From: Syntrophomonas sp. UBA1376
GTDB taxonomy: Bacteria; Bacillota; Syntrophomonadia; Syntrophomonadales; Syntrophomonadaceae
NCBI GenBank assembly: GCA_002305535.1
Contig: DBRE01000020.1
Coordinates: 6,454-35,564, forward strand
Direction of reading: 5' to 3'
DNA: 29,111 bases
A program made the translations under genes and the position numbers. Each line of letters starts with the position of its first letter. Position 1 is the first letter of the stretch. Below are positions 13,922 through 21,497 of this stretch, piece by piece. The notes beneath the pieces are model-generated. The model was not told the origin of the DNA. It saw only the letters and a program-made list of their open reading frames with translations, and ran no database searches.

Positions 13922-15043
13922 TTAACGATATAACCGGGGTACTCTGTTACTAATTGCACATACTATTTCGTAGTTTATAGTACCCATAATATCAGCTAGA
14001 TCATCTGCCATTATTCCATCCTTGGCGCGGCCAAACAGCAGTATTTCGTCTCCTTCCTGTACCCCTTCTATATGAGTGACATCAAACATGCAGTGATCCA
14101 TGCAAATCGTTCCAATTTGAGGTGCTTTCTGTCCTCGTACCATGCCCCATACCTGATTGGAGAGTCTGCGGCTGTATCCATCCGCATATCCAATCGGGAC
14201 AGTAGCTACCCGGGTAACCTGACAACATTGATAAGTGCGGCCATAACTGATCGTATGCCCTGATTCTAGTGTCTTAATAAATGCAATTCGGCTTTTTAAG
14301 CGCATTGCCGGTGTAAGGGGGAACGACTCTCTATTGACCTCTGGGGAAGGATATAGTCCATAGAGAATGATCCCGGCTCTGATCATGTCCAGACCAGCGA
14401 CCTCCGGAAGGTCTATCAAGCCCGCACTATTGGAACAGTGTTTGATGGGAATACTGATACCACACTTTTCCAGCTGGGTTATCCAATCGTTAAACTGATC
14501 AAGCTGCCTATAGGTGTATTCCTTATCAGCCTCATCAGCTGCTGCAAAATGAGTATAAATTCCCTCCAATATAAGACCGGGCAATCCATTGATCCGGCTA
14601 ATACTTTCCAGTGCCTTGGGTTCTGGGCTGAAGCCCAGTCGGCCCATACCGGTATCCATTTTTATATGGATATATCCTGGAAGGCCCTGACGGCCGGCTT
14701 CTCTAGCCACGGCTTGAGCAAGTTCTTCGTTAAAAACTGTCGCTCTGATACCATATTGAACTATATCTCGCGCACAAGTTACCGGCACATGCCCCAGAAC
14801 CAGTATAGGTATGTTATACCCATATTCCTCTAATTCCAAAGCTTCCTCTACCGTAGCTACTCCGAAAAAGTCAACTCCATTTTGGGCACATACTTCAGCA
14901 ACTGCACGCATGCCGTGACCATAAGCATCAGCTTTTACGACGGCCATTACCCGAGCTTTACCTGCTTTGCTTTTTATCTGGGTAAAATTACGCTGAATAA
15001 CTGCTAAGTCTATTTCTGCCCAGGTCGGTCGAATATTATCCAT
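13922..15043 (-). CDS. alr: Alanine racemase
   Basis: PLP enzyme that converts L- to D-alanine for peptidoglycan. It has 373 residues. The PLP lysine is Lys37 in VMAVVKADAYGHG; the barrel continues through IKMDTGMGRLGF and IKHCSNSAGL; the C-terminal domain has the second catalytic base in VPIGYADGYSRRL and the IGTICMDHCMFD segment. The start codon overlaps the 3' end of the CBS gene by 8 bases, so it is part of that operon. The gap to mazE is about 100 bases and has a separate promoter. Confidence 0.97.
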   Translation of the reverse strand: MDNIRPTWAEIDLAVIQRNFTQIKSKAGKARVMAVVKADAYGHGMRAVAEVCAQNGVDFFGVATVEEALELEEYGYNIPILVLGHVPVTCARDIVQYGIRATVFNEELAQAVAREAGRQGLPGYIHIKMDTGMGRLGFSPEPKALESISRINGLPGLILEGIYTHFAAADEADKEYTYRQLDQFNDWITQLEKCGISIPIKHCSNSAGLIDLPEVAGLDMIRAGIILYGLYPSPEVNRESFPLTPAMRLKSRIAFIKTLESGHTISYGRTYQCCQVTRVATVPIGYADGYSRRLSNQVWGMVRGQKAPQIGTICMDHCMFDVTHIEGVQEGDEILLFGRAKDGIMADDLADIMGTINYEIVCAISNRVPRLYR

Positions 15044-15491
15044 TGCCCTTTACCATCGATTTGATCACATCATTGCGTGTGATGATGCCTACCAGTTGCC
15101 CCTGGCGAACTACCGGAACACGGTTAATGCGCTTATTCTGCATTAATTTGACCACATCACTAACTTCCGTGTCTTCTTCAACTACGATGACCTTCTCAGT
15201 CATGGCATCCTCAACATTAACGGCAGTGTATTTTTTTAAGTCATTTTTAAAACGTATGGGGTTTTCCAGAAAAATAATACTGTCAAATAGTGTCACGTAA
15301 AACGGCACTCTCAATTCGGATGCTTTTACAATAAGATCTTTCTCAGTCACTATGCCGATTACATGACGATCCTCATCTATAACGGGGATTCCGCTGATTT
15401 TATGATCAACCAGCAGGCGGGCTACTTCATCGACCCGGTCATGGGCTTTCACAGTTACAACCTCACGGGTCATGATATCCTTAGCTAACAT
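15036..15491 (-). CDS. CBS domain pair protein
   Basis: 151 residues made of two CBS motifs: AKDIMTREVVTVKAHDRVDE (first) and VEDAMTEKVIVVEEDTEVSD (second), each ending in a GIVTEKDL or GIITRNDV strand. The about 30-residue insert between them (FYVTLFDSIIFLENPIRFK) is typical of stand-alone Firmicute CBS proteins. CBS pairs bind adenosyl nucleotides and regulate partners; the partner here is unknown. ATG 15491 is preferred over GTG 15500 because AGAGG lies 8 bases before the ATG and overlaps the GTG. It sits between nnr and alr, overlapping alr by 8 bases. Confidence 0.93.
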   Translation of the reverse strand: MLAKDIMTREVVTVKAHDRVDEVARLLVDHKISGIPVIDEDRHVIGIVTEKDLIVKASELRVPFYVTLFDSIIFLENPIRFKNDLKKYTAVNVEDAMTEKVIVVEEDTEVSDVVKLMQNKRINRVPVVRQGQLVGIITRNDVIKSMVKGNG

Positions 15492-15551
15492 TCTCTTCAC
15501 CTCTTTCGCATCTATGGGCTATTTAAGCCTAGGGCCATTTTCATTATTACA

Positions 15552-17111
15552 CTAACTAAAAGCAGATTCAAAGTTTCTTAACACCTCGGGTAAAGCCTGA
15601 ATTATATCTCCAGCGATCAGCCCTCGCTGTCCTTTAGTTTTTTCCACATAATCGCCAGTCAAGCCGTGCAGGCGAACAGCTACCATAGCCGCATCCTGAG
15701 GGCGCAGTCCTTGAGCGATCAAGCCGGTTATCATGCCACACAGAACATCACCGCTGCCGGCCGTAGCCATACCGGGATTCCCGCTCAAGTTGAGAAAGAC
15801 TTCTCCGTTGGGATAGGCTACCACCGTACCGCTGCCTTTCAGCACTATGGTAACTCCCCACTGCTGAGCAAAAGTACGGGCTATGGCCAGACGATCAGCC
15901 TGTATTTCTTCGATAGTTAGTCCGGTCAGACGCGCCATTTCACCAGGATGAGGAGTAAGTACTATCGGTATCTGTCGATCTTTCAGTACATTTATATCCT
16001 GACTGAGAGCGTTTAGACCATCAGCATCAATAACCACCGGGATGCCCGAACACTCCAATAGCTGTTGCAGAACCGCAGCCGCTTCTCCGTAGCGTGACAT
16101 GCCTGGGCCGATGGCACATGCGGAAGTGGTACCCAACAGATTTTTAATAGCCGGCAGAGCTTCGCGAGCTATAGATCCCTGAGCTGTCTGAGCCAGGGGG
16201 ACGGTCATAACTTCCACCATTTGATGCTCTACTGCCGCTTGCAAAGATTCTGGTAAGGCAGCTGTAACTAAGCCAGCTCCGACTCGCAAAGCCGCATAAG
16301 CAGACATGGCCACCGCCCCAGTCATACCAATAGATCCGCCTATTACCAGAGCATGACCATAAGTACCCTTGTGAGACTGAGCCGCCCGGGGGTATAAAAA
16401 GGGCTGTACCATTTCATCGGTGATCAGGTTGATCTTTAACTGCGGATCAGTTAGCAGATCACGGGGTAATGAAATATCGGCTACTGTCAGCGTACCAGTG
16501 TGAGATCTACCTGGTTCCAGCAGTTGGCCCAGTTTGGGTAAACCAAAGGTGACCGTATGAGTAGCTTGAACCGCTATTCCATGAACTCGTCCGCTATCAG
16601 CCTCTACTCCTGAAGCGATATCTACCGCCACTACCGGCAGCCGACTCCAGTTGATAAGCTGAATCACCTGAGTTTCAAAGTCATTTAAGCCCCCCCTGAA
16701 ACCTATACCATAAATAGCATCCACTAATAAGTTGGCCTTTAGTAAGGCCAGGGTCAATCGATCGAGGTCTTCCTCAGTCTGCAACCCATACAGCGGGGCT
16801 TGCATACGCTCTAAGATCTGGTAATTGACTCGGGCATCCGGGGTCAATTGTTCTGGCTTGCCCAGCAAAAAAACGCTAGCCGGGATCCCCCCATTGATCA
16901 GGTGGCGGGCGATAACCAAACCATCTCCGCCATTGTTGCCTTTACCCGCCAGTATAAGTACCTGCGTATCGGCTAAACCCGGCAAAATATCTTCGATTAT
17001 TTCCACTGTTCGGAGTCCGGCGTTTTCCATCAAGACCAGACCCGGAATACCGTATTCTTCTATGGCTTTTCGATCAATGGCACGCATCTCATCAGCCTGT
17101 ACCACTTTCAT
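15552..17111 (-). CDS. nnr: Bifunctional NAD(P)H-hydrate epimerase / ADP-dependent (S)-NAD(P)H-hydrate dehydratase
   Basis: Repairs hydrated NADH and NADPH. 519 residues, the usual length of the fused form. The N-terminal epimerase domain (about 1-215) shows MENAGLRTVE, VLILAGKGNNGGDGLVIARH and VAVDIASGVEADSG. The C-terminal ribokinase-like dehydratase domain (about 235-505) shows SHKGTYGHALVIGGS, AIGPGMSR, VIDADGLNAL, LTPHPGEMARL and the catalytic GNPGMATAGSGDVLCGMI. The start ATG 17111 lies inside the acpS 3' end (20-base overlap), with GGGGGAG upstream. The acpS-nnr linkage is common in Firmicutes. Confidence 0.97.
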   Translation of the reverse strand: MKVVQADEMRAIDRKAIEEYGIPGLVLMENAGLRTVEIIEDILPGLADTQVLILAGKGNNGGDGLVIARHLINGGIPASVFLLGKPEQLTPDARVNYQILERMQAPLYGLQTEEDLDRLTLALLKANLLVDAIYGIGFRGGLNDFETQVIQLINWSRLPVVAVDIASGVEADSGRVHGIAVQATHTVTFGLPKLGQLLEPGRSHTGTLTVADISLPRDLLTDPQLKINLITDEMVQPFLYPRAAQSHKGTYGHALVIGGSIGMTGAVAMSAYAALRVGAGLVTAALPESLQAAVEHQMVEVMTVPLAQTAQGSIAREALPAIKNLLGTTSACAIGPGMSRYGEAAAVLQQLLECSGIPVVIDADGLNALSQDINVLKDRQIPIVLTPHPGEMARLTGLTIEEIQADRLAIARTFAQQWGVTIVLKGSGTVVAYPNGEVFLNLSGNPGMATAGSGDVLCGMITGLIAQGLRPQDAAMVAVRLHGLTGDYVEKTKGQRGLIAGDIIQALPEVLRNFESAFS

Positions 17112-17487
17112 CGGTCTTATCTCCCCCTTTTGCTATTACGGCGGCAATCGCCTGTTCTCGGCTATGGGATAAAGATAGATCCAAGGATATGAAGCCTAAT
17201 GCCTGCCAGCTTTGCAAGGCATTTCCCCATAGCACTAAACCAGGTCTGCCCCATTCATCTACCCTAACCTCTACCTCCTGGAAGCGAATTCCCCTGCTCA
17301 AATCAGGATGTATTTTGCGAAAGGCTTCTTTAGCAGCAAAGCGAGCGGCTAGAGATGGGTAAGGGTTACCTTTAGCCATACAGTAATCTCGTTCTCGATC
17401 AGTAAATACCCGCTGCAGTACACGCGGTGTACGTTGAACCACTAATTGAAACCGGCTGATATCCACAATATCAATACCTATGCGCAT
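17092..17487 (-). CDS. acpS: Holo-[acyl-carrier-protein] synthase
   Basis: Transfers 4'-phosphopantetheine from CoA to apo-ACP, activating fatty-acid synthesis. It has 131 residues. Conserved motifs are IGIDIVDISRF (metal-binding Asp), FTDRERDYC, SLAARFAAKEAFRK (metal Glu) and LDLSLSHSREQAIAAVI. The last 12 residues form an extra hydrophilic tail overlapping nnr. It begins the acpS-nnr-CBS-alr run. GGAGGG lies just 3-4 bases before ATG 17487, and a terminator-like hairpin ends only about 20 bases upstream, so its own promoter must lie within or before that hairpin. Confidence 0.95.
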   Translation of the reverse strand: MRIGIDIVDISRFQLVVQRTPRVLQRVFTDRERDYCMAKGNPYPSLAARFAAKEAFRKIHPDLSRGIRFQEVEVRVDEWGRPGLVLWGNALQSWQALGFISLDLSLSHSREQAIAAVIAKGGDKTDESGTG

Positions 17488-17497
17488 TAACCCTCCA

Positions 17498-17536
17498 TAA
17501 AAACCAAAACCCTGAAGCCGGAAGCGGCTTCAGGGT
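17498..17536 (-). terminator. Strong hairpin between the CheW-like gene and acpS
   Basis: A perfect 12-bp stem, ACCCTGAAGCCG (17509-17520) with CGGCTTCAGGGT (17525-17536), and a GAAG-type 4-base loop. On the minus strand TTTGGTTTTTA follows. It fits an intrinsic terminator for the CheW-like gene, but the next ribosome site begins directly after the T tract. Confidence 0.85.
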
Positions 17537-17545
17537 GCCTGGAGA

Positions 17546-18022
17546 CTATTCAAGCTCGCCTACACCTGCTAATTCGGCCCGTTCCTGCTCGCTAAGAATT
17601 CTATCCATATCCAACAGTATCAGGAGACGATCGTCCAGCTTGCCCACTCCGGTCAAATACTCGGCATTTATACCCCCAACTACTCCCGGGGGAGGTTCGA
17701 TACTTTCTAACGGAAGTCTTAAAACCTCGCTGACCTGATCGACAATAATACCCACTGTTTGACCAGCCACTTCCACTACCACGCTGCGTGTATCACTGGT
17801 CAGCTCGGAAGCACCCATCTGAAAACGTTTCTTAAGATCAATTATAGGGATGATCCTGCCACGCAGATTAATAATTCCTTCAACAAAATCGGGGGCCTGA
17901 GGAAGTTTAGTTGTCTTAGCTATAGGAATTATTTCCTGTACCTGAGTAATGGGTACTCCATACTCACAGACGGTATCCTCCTGCTGGAGAACAAAAACCA
18001 CCAATTGAATTTCGTCAGCCAT
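17546..18022 (-). CDS. CheW-like chemotaxis coupling protein
   Basis: 158 residues consisting of one CheW domain (IQLVVFVLQQEDTVCEYGVP, VQEIIPIAKTTKLPQAPDFV, EGIINLRGRIIPIIDLKKRF, VGIIVDQVSEVLRLP, GVGKLDDRLLILLDMDRIL). CheW links chemoreceptors to CheA. ATG 18022 is used because GGAGGG is at the proper distance; the longer frame starts with MALFEGG, which is read through the ribosome site. No CheA or receptor gene is nearby, so this is a stand-alone or second CheW. A promoter candidate is listed upstream and a terminator downstream. Confidence 0.93.
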   Translation of the reverse strand: MADEIQLVVFVLQQEDTVCEYGVPITQVQEIIPIAKTTKLPQAPDFVEGIINLRGRIIPIIDLKKRFQMGASELTSDTRSVVVEVAGQTVGIIVDQVSEVLRLPLESIEPPPGVVGGINAEYLTGVGKLDDRLLILLDMDRILSEQERAELAGVGELE

Positions 18023-18135
18023 AGTATACCCTCCTTCAAACAAGGCCATGATCAGCTAAAATCATTGAAATGAACTATTGAACTATGATTTCGTCATAAT
18101 TATCCATTTTCCTGCCCTCGTTCACTGAAGTCTCT

Positions 18136-18165
18136 GTTATAAAAAAGTATACCATCTTTTCTCAA
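18136..18165 (-). promoter_or_regulatory. Candidate promoter of the CheW-like gene
   Basis: On the minus strand TTGAGA (18165-18160), 18 bases, TATAAC (18141-18136), with about 105 bases of leader to ATG 18022. A weak hairpin CCATCTT/AAGATGG (18152-18158 with 18178-18184) overlaps it and may slow readthrough from mgtE. Confidence 0.45.
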
Positions 18166-18199
18166 TGTTACTGGATCAAGATGGCATAACAAATTCAGC

Positions 18200-19546
18200 T
18201 TAATGGGCGATAGCTAAGATCCATTGGGATACTGAAAAGAATATTATTAAGCCCGTAACGTCAGTAATAGAAGTGATCAAAGGATTGCTGGCTACGGCAG
18301 GATCCAGTTTCAATTTCGTCAGAAGCAACGGCAGAAAGGCGCCAATTAAATTAGCTACTATAACGATAAGCATCATGGTGATACCTACGATCAGGGCAAT
18401 GGTAAGTCCCCCATTCCATGAGCCCAGCAAAATACCAGTTAAACCCATGGTAAGTCCCAGAACCAAGCCTACTGCCAATTCTTTACCCAAAGACGCCGCC
18501 CATGCATTAACTTCAATATCTCCGGTAGCTAGCCCACGCACCATAATGGTAGAAGACTGTGAACCAGTGTTGCCCCCACTTCCTAACAGAAGGGGGATAA
18601 AGAATGTCAAGGCAATGGTCGATGCCAGTATTTCTTGGTAGTAGGCCATCAATTGCAGTGATAATATGTTTACTACTACTAACCCTAGCAACCAAACAAT
18701 GCGTTTCCGATACAATTCCCATATACCGGTCTCCCGGTAGCTGCCTTTCAAGGGAGTGACCGCCGCCCCTTTGTGGAAGTCCTCCGTCGCTTCCAATTGA
18801 GCAACATCCATTACATCATCGAAAGTGACTACCCCCAGCAAAACTCCTTCTGAGTCAACCACCGGCAGAGCTTGAATATCATATCTTAGCATCACGTGTA
18901 CGGCCTCTTCCCGATCCTCAAAAGCCGAAATATGTATTACTGAATGACCCATCAAATCAGCTACCCGCTGTTCAGGATCCGTTAAAATAAATTGGTAAAT
19001 CTCTACTGCATCAAGGAGCTTCCAGGATTTGTCGGTTACGTAGATGACATTAAGAGTCTCGCTATGGCGGCCTTTTAAGCGAATGTGATCCAGGGCTTCG
19101 CCAATAGTCCATTCCGGTCTGACTGCAACATAATCCGGCGTCATTAAGCGACCTACGCTCTCTTCGGGATATCCCAAAAGCAAGCGAGTTGTCTTGAGTT
19201 CTTCCGGAGTCAGTAAGTTGAGCAGTTTTTGGGTGACCCGGCCTGGTAATTCTTCAAACAAAACGGTACGATCATCAGGGCGAAGGTTGAGTAATAAGTT
19301 GCGCGTTTCTTCATGGCTCAAGCCTTTTAAGATTTCGTTTCGATCCTCAGATTCCAGGTAGGAAAAAACATCCGATGATATAGCCCGGGGAAGCAGACGA
19401 AACAACAGCACCCGGTTGTTTTGATCCACAGCCATAAGAATATCAGCAATATCCGGTATGGGATACTGAGCAAATAATTCACGCAATTCCGTCAGACGCT
19501 CGTGATCGATCAAATCTTGAATTTGTGCAATATCCTGTTCAAACAT
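18200..19546 (-). CDS. mgtE: MgtE-type magnesium transporter
   Basis: A 448-residue Mg2+ channel/transporter. Layout: N-terminal superhelical domain (about 1-130, LRPDDRTVLFEELP), a CBS pair (about 135-250; GRLMTPDYVAVRPEWTI and VADLMGHSVIHISAFED) that gates by sensing Mg2+, then five membrane helices from about 283 with the pore signature LLGSGGNTGSQSSTIMVRGLA and the C-terminal KLKLDPAVASNPLITSITD holding the pore aspartate. The first CBS unit lacks the usual GVVSxRDL ending (KLLDAVEIYQFIL instead). GGGAGG is 6 bases before ATG 19546. Only 54 bases separate it from the upstream gene, leaving no room for an M-box riboswitch, so it may be co-transcribed. Confidence 0.96.
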   Translation of the reverse strand: MFEQDIAQIQDLIDHERLTELRELFAQYPIPDIADILMAVDQNNRVLLFRLLPRAISSDVFSYLESEDRNEILKGLSHEETRNLLLNLRPDDRTVLFEELPGRVTQKLLNLLTPEELKTTRLLLGYPEESVGRLMTPDYVAVRPEWTIGEALDHIRLKGRHSETLNVIYVTDKSWKLLDAVEIYQFILTDPEQRVADLMGHSVIHISAFEDREEAVHVMLRYDIQALPVVDSEGVLLGVVTFDDVMDVAQLEATEDFHKGAAVTPLKGSYRETGIWELYRKRIVWLLGLVVVNILSLQLMAYYQEILASTIALTFFIPLLLGSGGNTGSQSSTIMVRGLATGDIEVNAWAASLGKELAVGLVLGLTMGLTGILLGSWNGGLTIALIVGITMMLIVIVANLIGAFLPLLLTKLKLDPAVASNPLITSITDVTGLIIFFSVSQWILAIAH

Positions 19547-19600
19547 GGGGATCCTCCCTGATTGGCAAGCATTATTCGGATTTGGGTCTGGGAAATAGGA

Positions 19601-20107
19601 TTAGAGAGTTATAACTCGCAGGCTGTCCATGAGTTTTTCAGTTATAGTAAACAAATTTGCTGTAGAGCCCATTCTTATTTTATCAGTCAATCGGTAATGC
19701 TCCAGGCAGGTAATGCTACTGATTATTTCTGTTCCTCGTTCCTGCAGTACATGTAAATGAGGTAAAACATCCGAACCTTCGGTTACTAACAATACCCCAC
19801 TATTAACAAACAAAATACACCTTACCATCTCTTCCATCCGGGTCAAATTGGAAAAAAACTGACTCATCAGTGAACTGGCAAGCTGCTGATCACCCTGTCC
19901 AATACCTGTGGAAGTTATCAATACCACAGTTTTCAGCCCCATGGAGTGCGTCATTTCCAGTTGATGGGCTGCCTGTTCCTCCAGGATGGAAAAGTAGCCC
20001 GTTCCTAGGGCACCTGCTTCCTGACCACCGCTTGCATGCTGCACAGCACTGGTTTGGTGTTGGCCTGGTACCGGCATAGGTCTTTCATTATAGTTGGACT
20101 TACTCAT
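19601..20107 (-). CDS. DsrE-family protein resembling the C-terminal domain of YedF
   Basis: 168 residues. From about residue 55 it matches the YedF C-terminal DsrE-like domain: KTVVLITSTGIGQGDQQLAS, RCILFVNSGVLLVTEGSDVL, LQERGTEIISSITCLEHYRL and MGSTANLFTITEKLMDSLRV. YedF proteins normally carry an N-terminal TusA-like sulfur-carrier domain; here it is replaced by about 45 low-complexity polar residues, so this is a stand-alone DsrE-like module. DsrE proteins bind sulfur or act in sulfur and selenium metabolism. One conserved cysteine is in SITCLEHY. An extended -10 (TGATACAAT, near 20149-20141) may serve as promoter. Function is not established, and the family link is by motif recognition. 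Confidence 0.72.
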   Translation of the reverse strand: MSKSNYNERPMPVPGQHQTSAVQHASGGQEAGALGTGYFSILEEQAAHQLEMTHSMGLKTVVLITSTGIGQGDQQLASSLMSQFFSNLTRMEEMVRCILFVNSGVLLVTEGSDVLPHLHVLQERGTEIISSITCLEHYRLTDKIRMGSTANLFTITEKLMDSLRVITL

Positions 20108-20240
20108 ACCAACAAGCCCCTCTTATAGAATTGTAGCCTAATTGTATCATAACCCCCAATGACTAAACTATTAGCCCTTTAAAATAAATGGTAAATATTC
20201 CGTTGCCCCGGGAGGGCTAGGGGGGTCTGAGACTGAGGAT

Positions 20241-20318
20241 CATTCTGAGGCGTAGGCGAACATCCTTCATTAGTACCAAAGGAAAAGATCCTTCGGTCGT
20301 TCCTCCCTCGGGATGACA
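20241..20318 (-). repeat. Dispersed repeat copy B with diverged inverted partner
   Basis: The right part (20285-20318) is the reverse complement of copy A at 12087-12120 with one change. The left part (20241-20268; CATTCTGAGG...GCGAACATCC) is a diverged unit in the opposite orientation, so the pair can fold into a long imperfect stem with a central loop of about 16 bases. This looks like a complete two-armed element, while copies A and C keep only one arm. Confidence 0.65.
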
Positions 20319-20344
20319 GATTTATAAGCACGTTGGTTGATCCC

Positions 20345-20372
20345 AAAAACGGGACGATGTGGGCATCGTCCC
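20345..20372 (-). terminator. Rho-independent terminator after the L,D-transpeptidase gene
   Basis: A perfect 9-bp stem, GGGACGATG (20351-20359) with CATCGTCCC (20364-20372), around TGGG. On the minus strand one G and then TTTTT follow. Confidence 0.85.
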
Positions 20373-20428
20373 CAACGCACATGCCAGAAAAGACCACCCG
20401 TCTTGCAGCTTATACTCTGCTTGGGCTT

Positions 20429-21391
20429 CTATTTGATCAGTCCCAGACTACGATAGGTGGCCTCATCCATTTCACCGCTGATCGGTAAACAGTGCCAAGC
20501 TTGATAATACTTTACCGCAAATTCGGTCATAGGCCCGAATCTTCCATCGACACCATCAAAGACAACGCCCCGCTCCTTGAGACGGCTTTGTACATAAACT
20601 ACTTTCTGACCGGACGATCCCTTTTTCATCTTGGCTGGAGGCGTAAAGTTCTCGGGAACGATCTGACCATTTTTTACGATACGCACCTTCGTTCCCCAGG
20701 GTACTAGGGGATACAGCTTCTCTACATCCCGATTGAACATACGAATGCACCCATGGGAAGCATAACTGCCGATAGAACCCGGTTTATTGGTTCCATGGAT
20801 GCCGTATATCCCCCAGGGAACATTCAATCCCATCCAGCGAGTCCCAAAACCGTTTCCCCAGTTAAGAGATTTGTGAATTATCTTCCATTCGCCCAGGGGT
20901 GTAGGGGTAGATGATTTTCCTACCGCTACCGGATAGGTCACCACAACTTCATCATTTTCATAAAGGGTGAGATTGAGTTTGGCCACATCGATCTCTATCA
21001 ATGTTTTTTTGGTGGTTTCATCTTGGACTTGTTCAGTGACACAGGGTTCATCCTGCTCGGACTGCAGGAGGGACTCCCATATTGGTTGGGTAACAGTGGC
21101 ATTATCTTCCCAGCCATGAGCAACCTGGTACATACTCACGGCTCCCCAGGTATTCGCATTATATTGACCATTCCGATCCACATCATAGCCTAATTCCTGC
21201 AGCCGGGCCTGCAGCATCCATACGGCCTCTCCCTGTAGGTTGGGAGTACTGGGATATAAGACAGGATAATCAGTTCGGTCGATGATAATTGGACTGGGAT
21301 CGTCATCACTTGGTTTAGCCTGAGCAGTACTCATTCCCACACTCGTCATTAATAGGACTATGGCTAAAAAAAAGACCAGTTTTCTCGGCAA
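20429..21391 (-). CDS. Exported L,D-transpeptidase with two peptidoglycan-binding domains
   Basis: 320 residues from TTG 21391, chosen because GGGGAGG (21400-21406) is 8 bases upstream and a signal peptide (PRKLVFFLAIVLLMTSVGM...AQA) then begins immediately. Layout: signal peptide, PG_binding_1 domain (about 48-95, VWMLQARLQELGYDVD), YkuD catalytic domain (about 128-238) with IYGIHGTNKPGSIGSYASHGCIRM supplying the His and the catalytic Cys, and a second PG_binding_1 domain (about 255-318, KVVYVQSRLKERGVVFDGVDG). It probably forms or edits 3-3 cross-links in the cell wall or spore coat. It is transcribed in the same direction as the serine dehydratase genes, with a gap of over 100 bases. Confidence 0.94.
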   Translation of the reverse strand: MPRKLVFFLAIVLLMTSVGMSTAQAKPSDDDPSPIIIDRTDYPVLYPSTPNLQGEAVWMLQARLQELGYDVDRNGQYNANTWGAVSMYQVAHGWEDNATVTQPIWESLLQSEQDEPCVTEQVQDETTKKTLIEIDVAKLNLTLYENDEVVVTYPVAVGKSSTPTPLGEWKIIHKSLNWGNGFGTRWMGLNVPWGIYGIHGTNKPGSIGSYASHGCIRMFNRDVEKLYPLVPWGTKVRIVKNGQIVPENFTPPAKMKKGSSGQKVVYVQSRLKERGVVFDGVDGRFGPMTEFAVKYYQAWHCLPISGEMDEATYRSLGLIK

Positions 21392-21497
21392 AGCTCTTAC
21401 CTCCCCAACGATTAACAGACCTCTAATTCTCCCGGCTACGCCAGTAATTGGTAGCATAGGGAAAACAAGCTCGACAAAACCCGCCTTCTTAATTGTA

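Larger units (their letters stand above)
20108..20428. other. 320-base gap with inverted repeat pair and terminator
   Basis: No gene is seen between the YedF-like gene and the L,D-transpeptidase gene. It holds dispersed repeat copy B with a partner arm (20241-20318) and the terminator at 20345-20372. The remaining bases are unexplained. Confidence 0.5.

Noticed and set aside
18152..18184. Terminator of mgtE
   Set aside because: The stem is 7 bp with a 19-base loop, and the T tract is 5 bases away; too weak to list on its own.
19547..19600. M-box magnesium riboswitch before mgtE
   Set aside because: The space to the upstream gene is only 54 bases, too short for the aptamer, and no such fold was seen.
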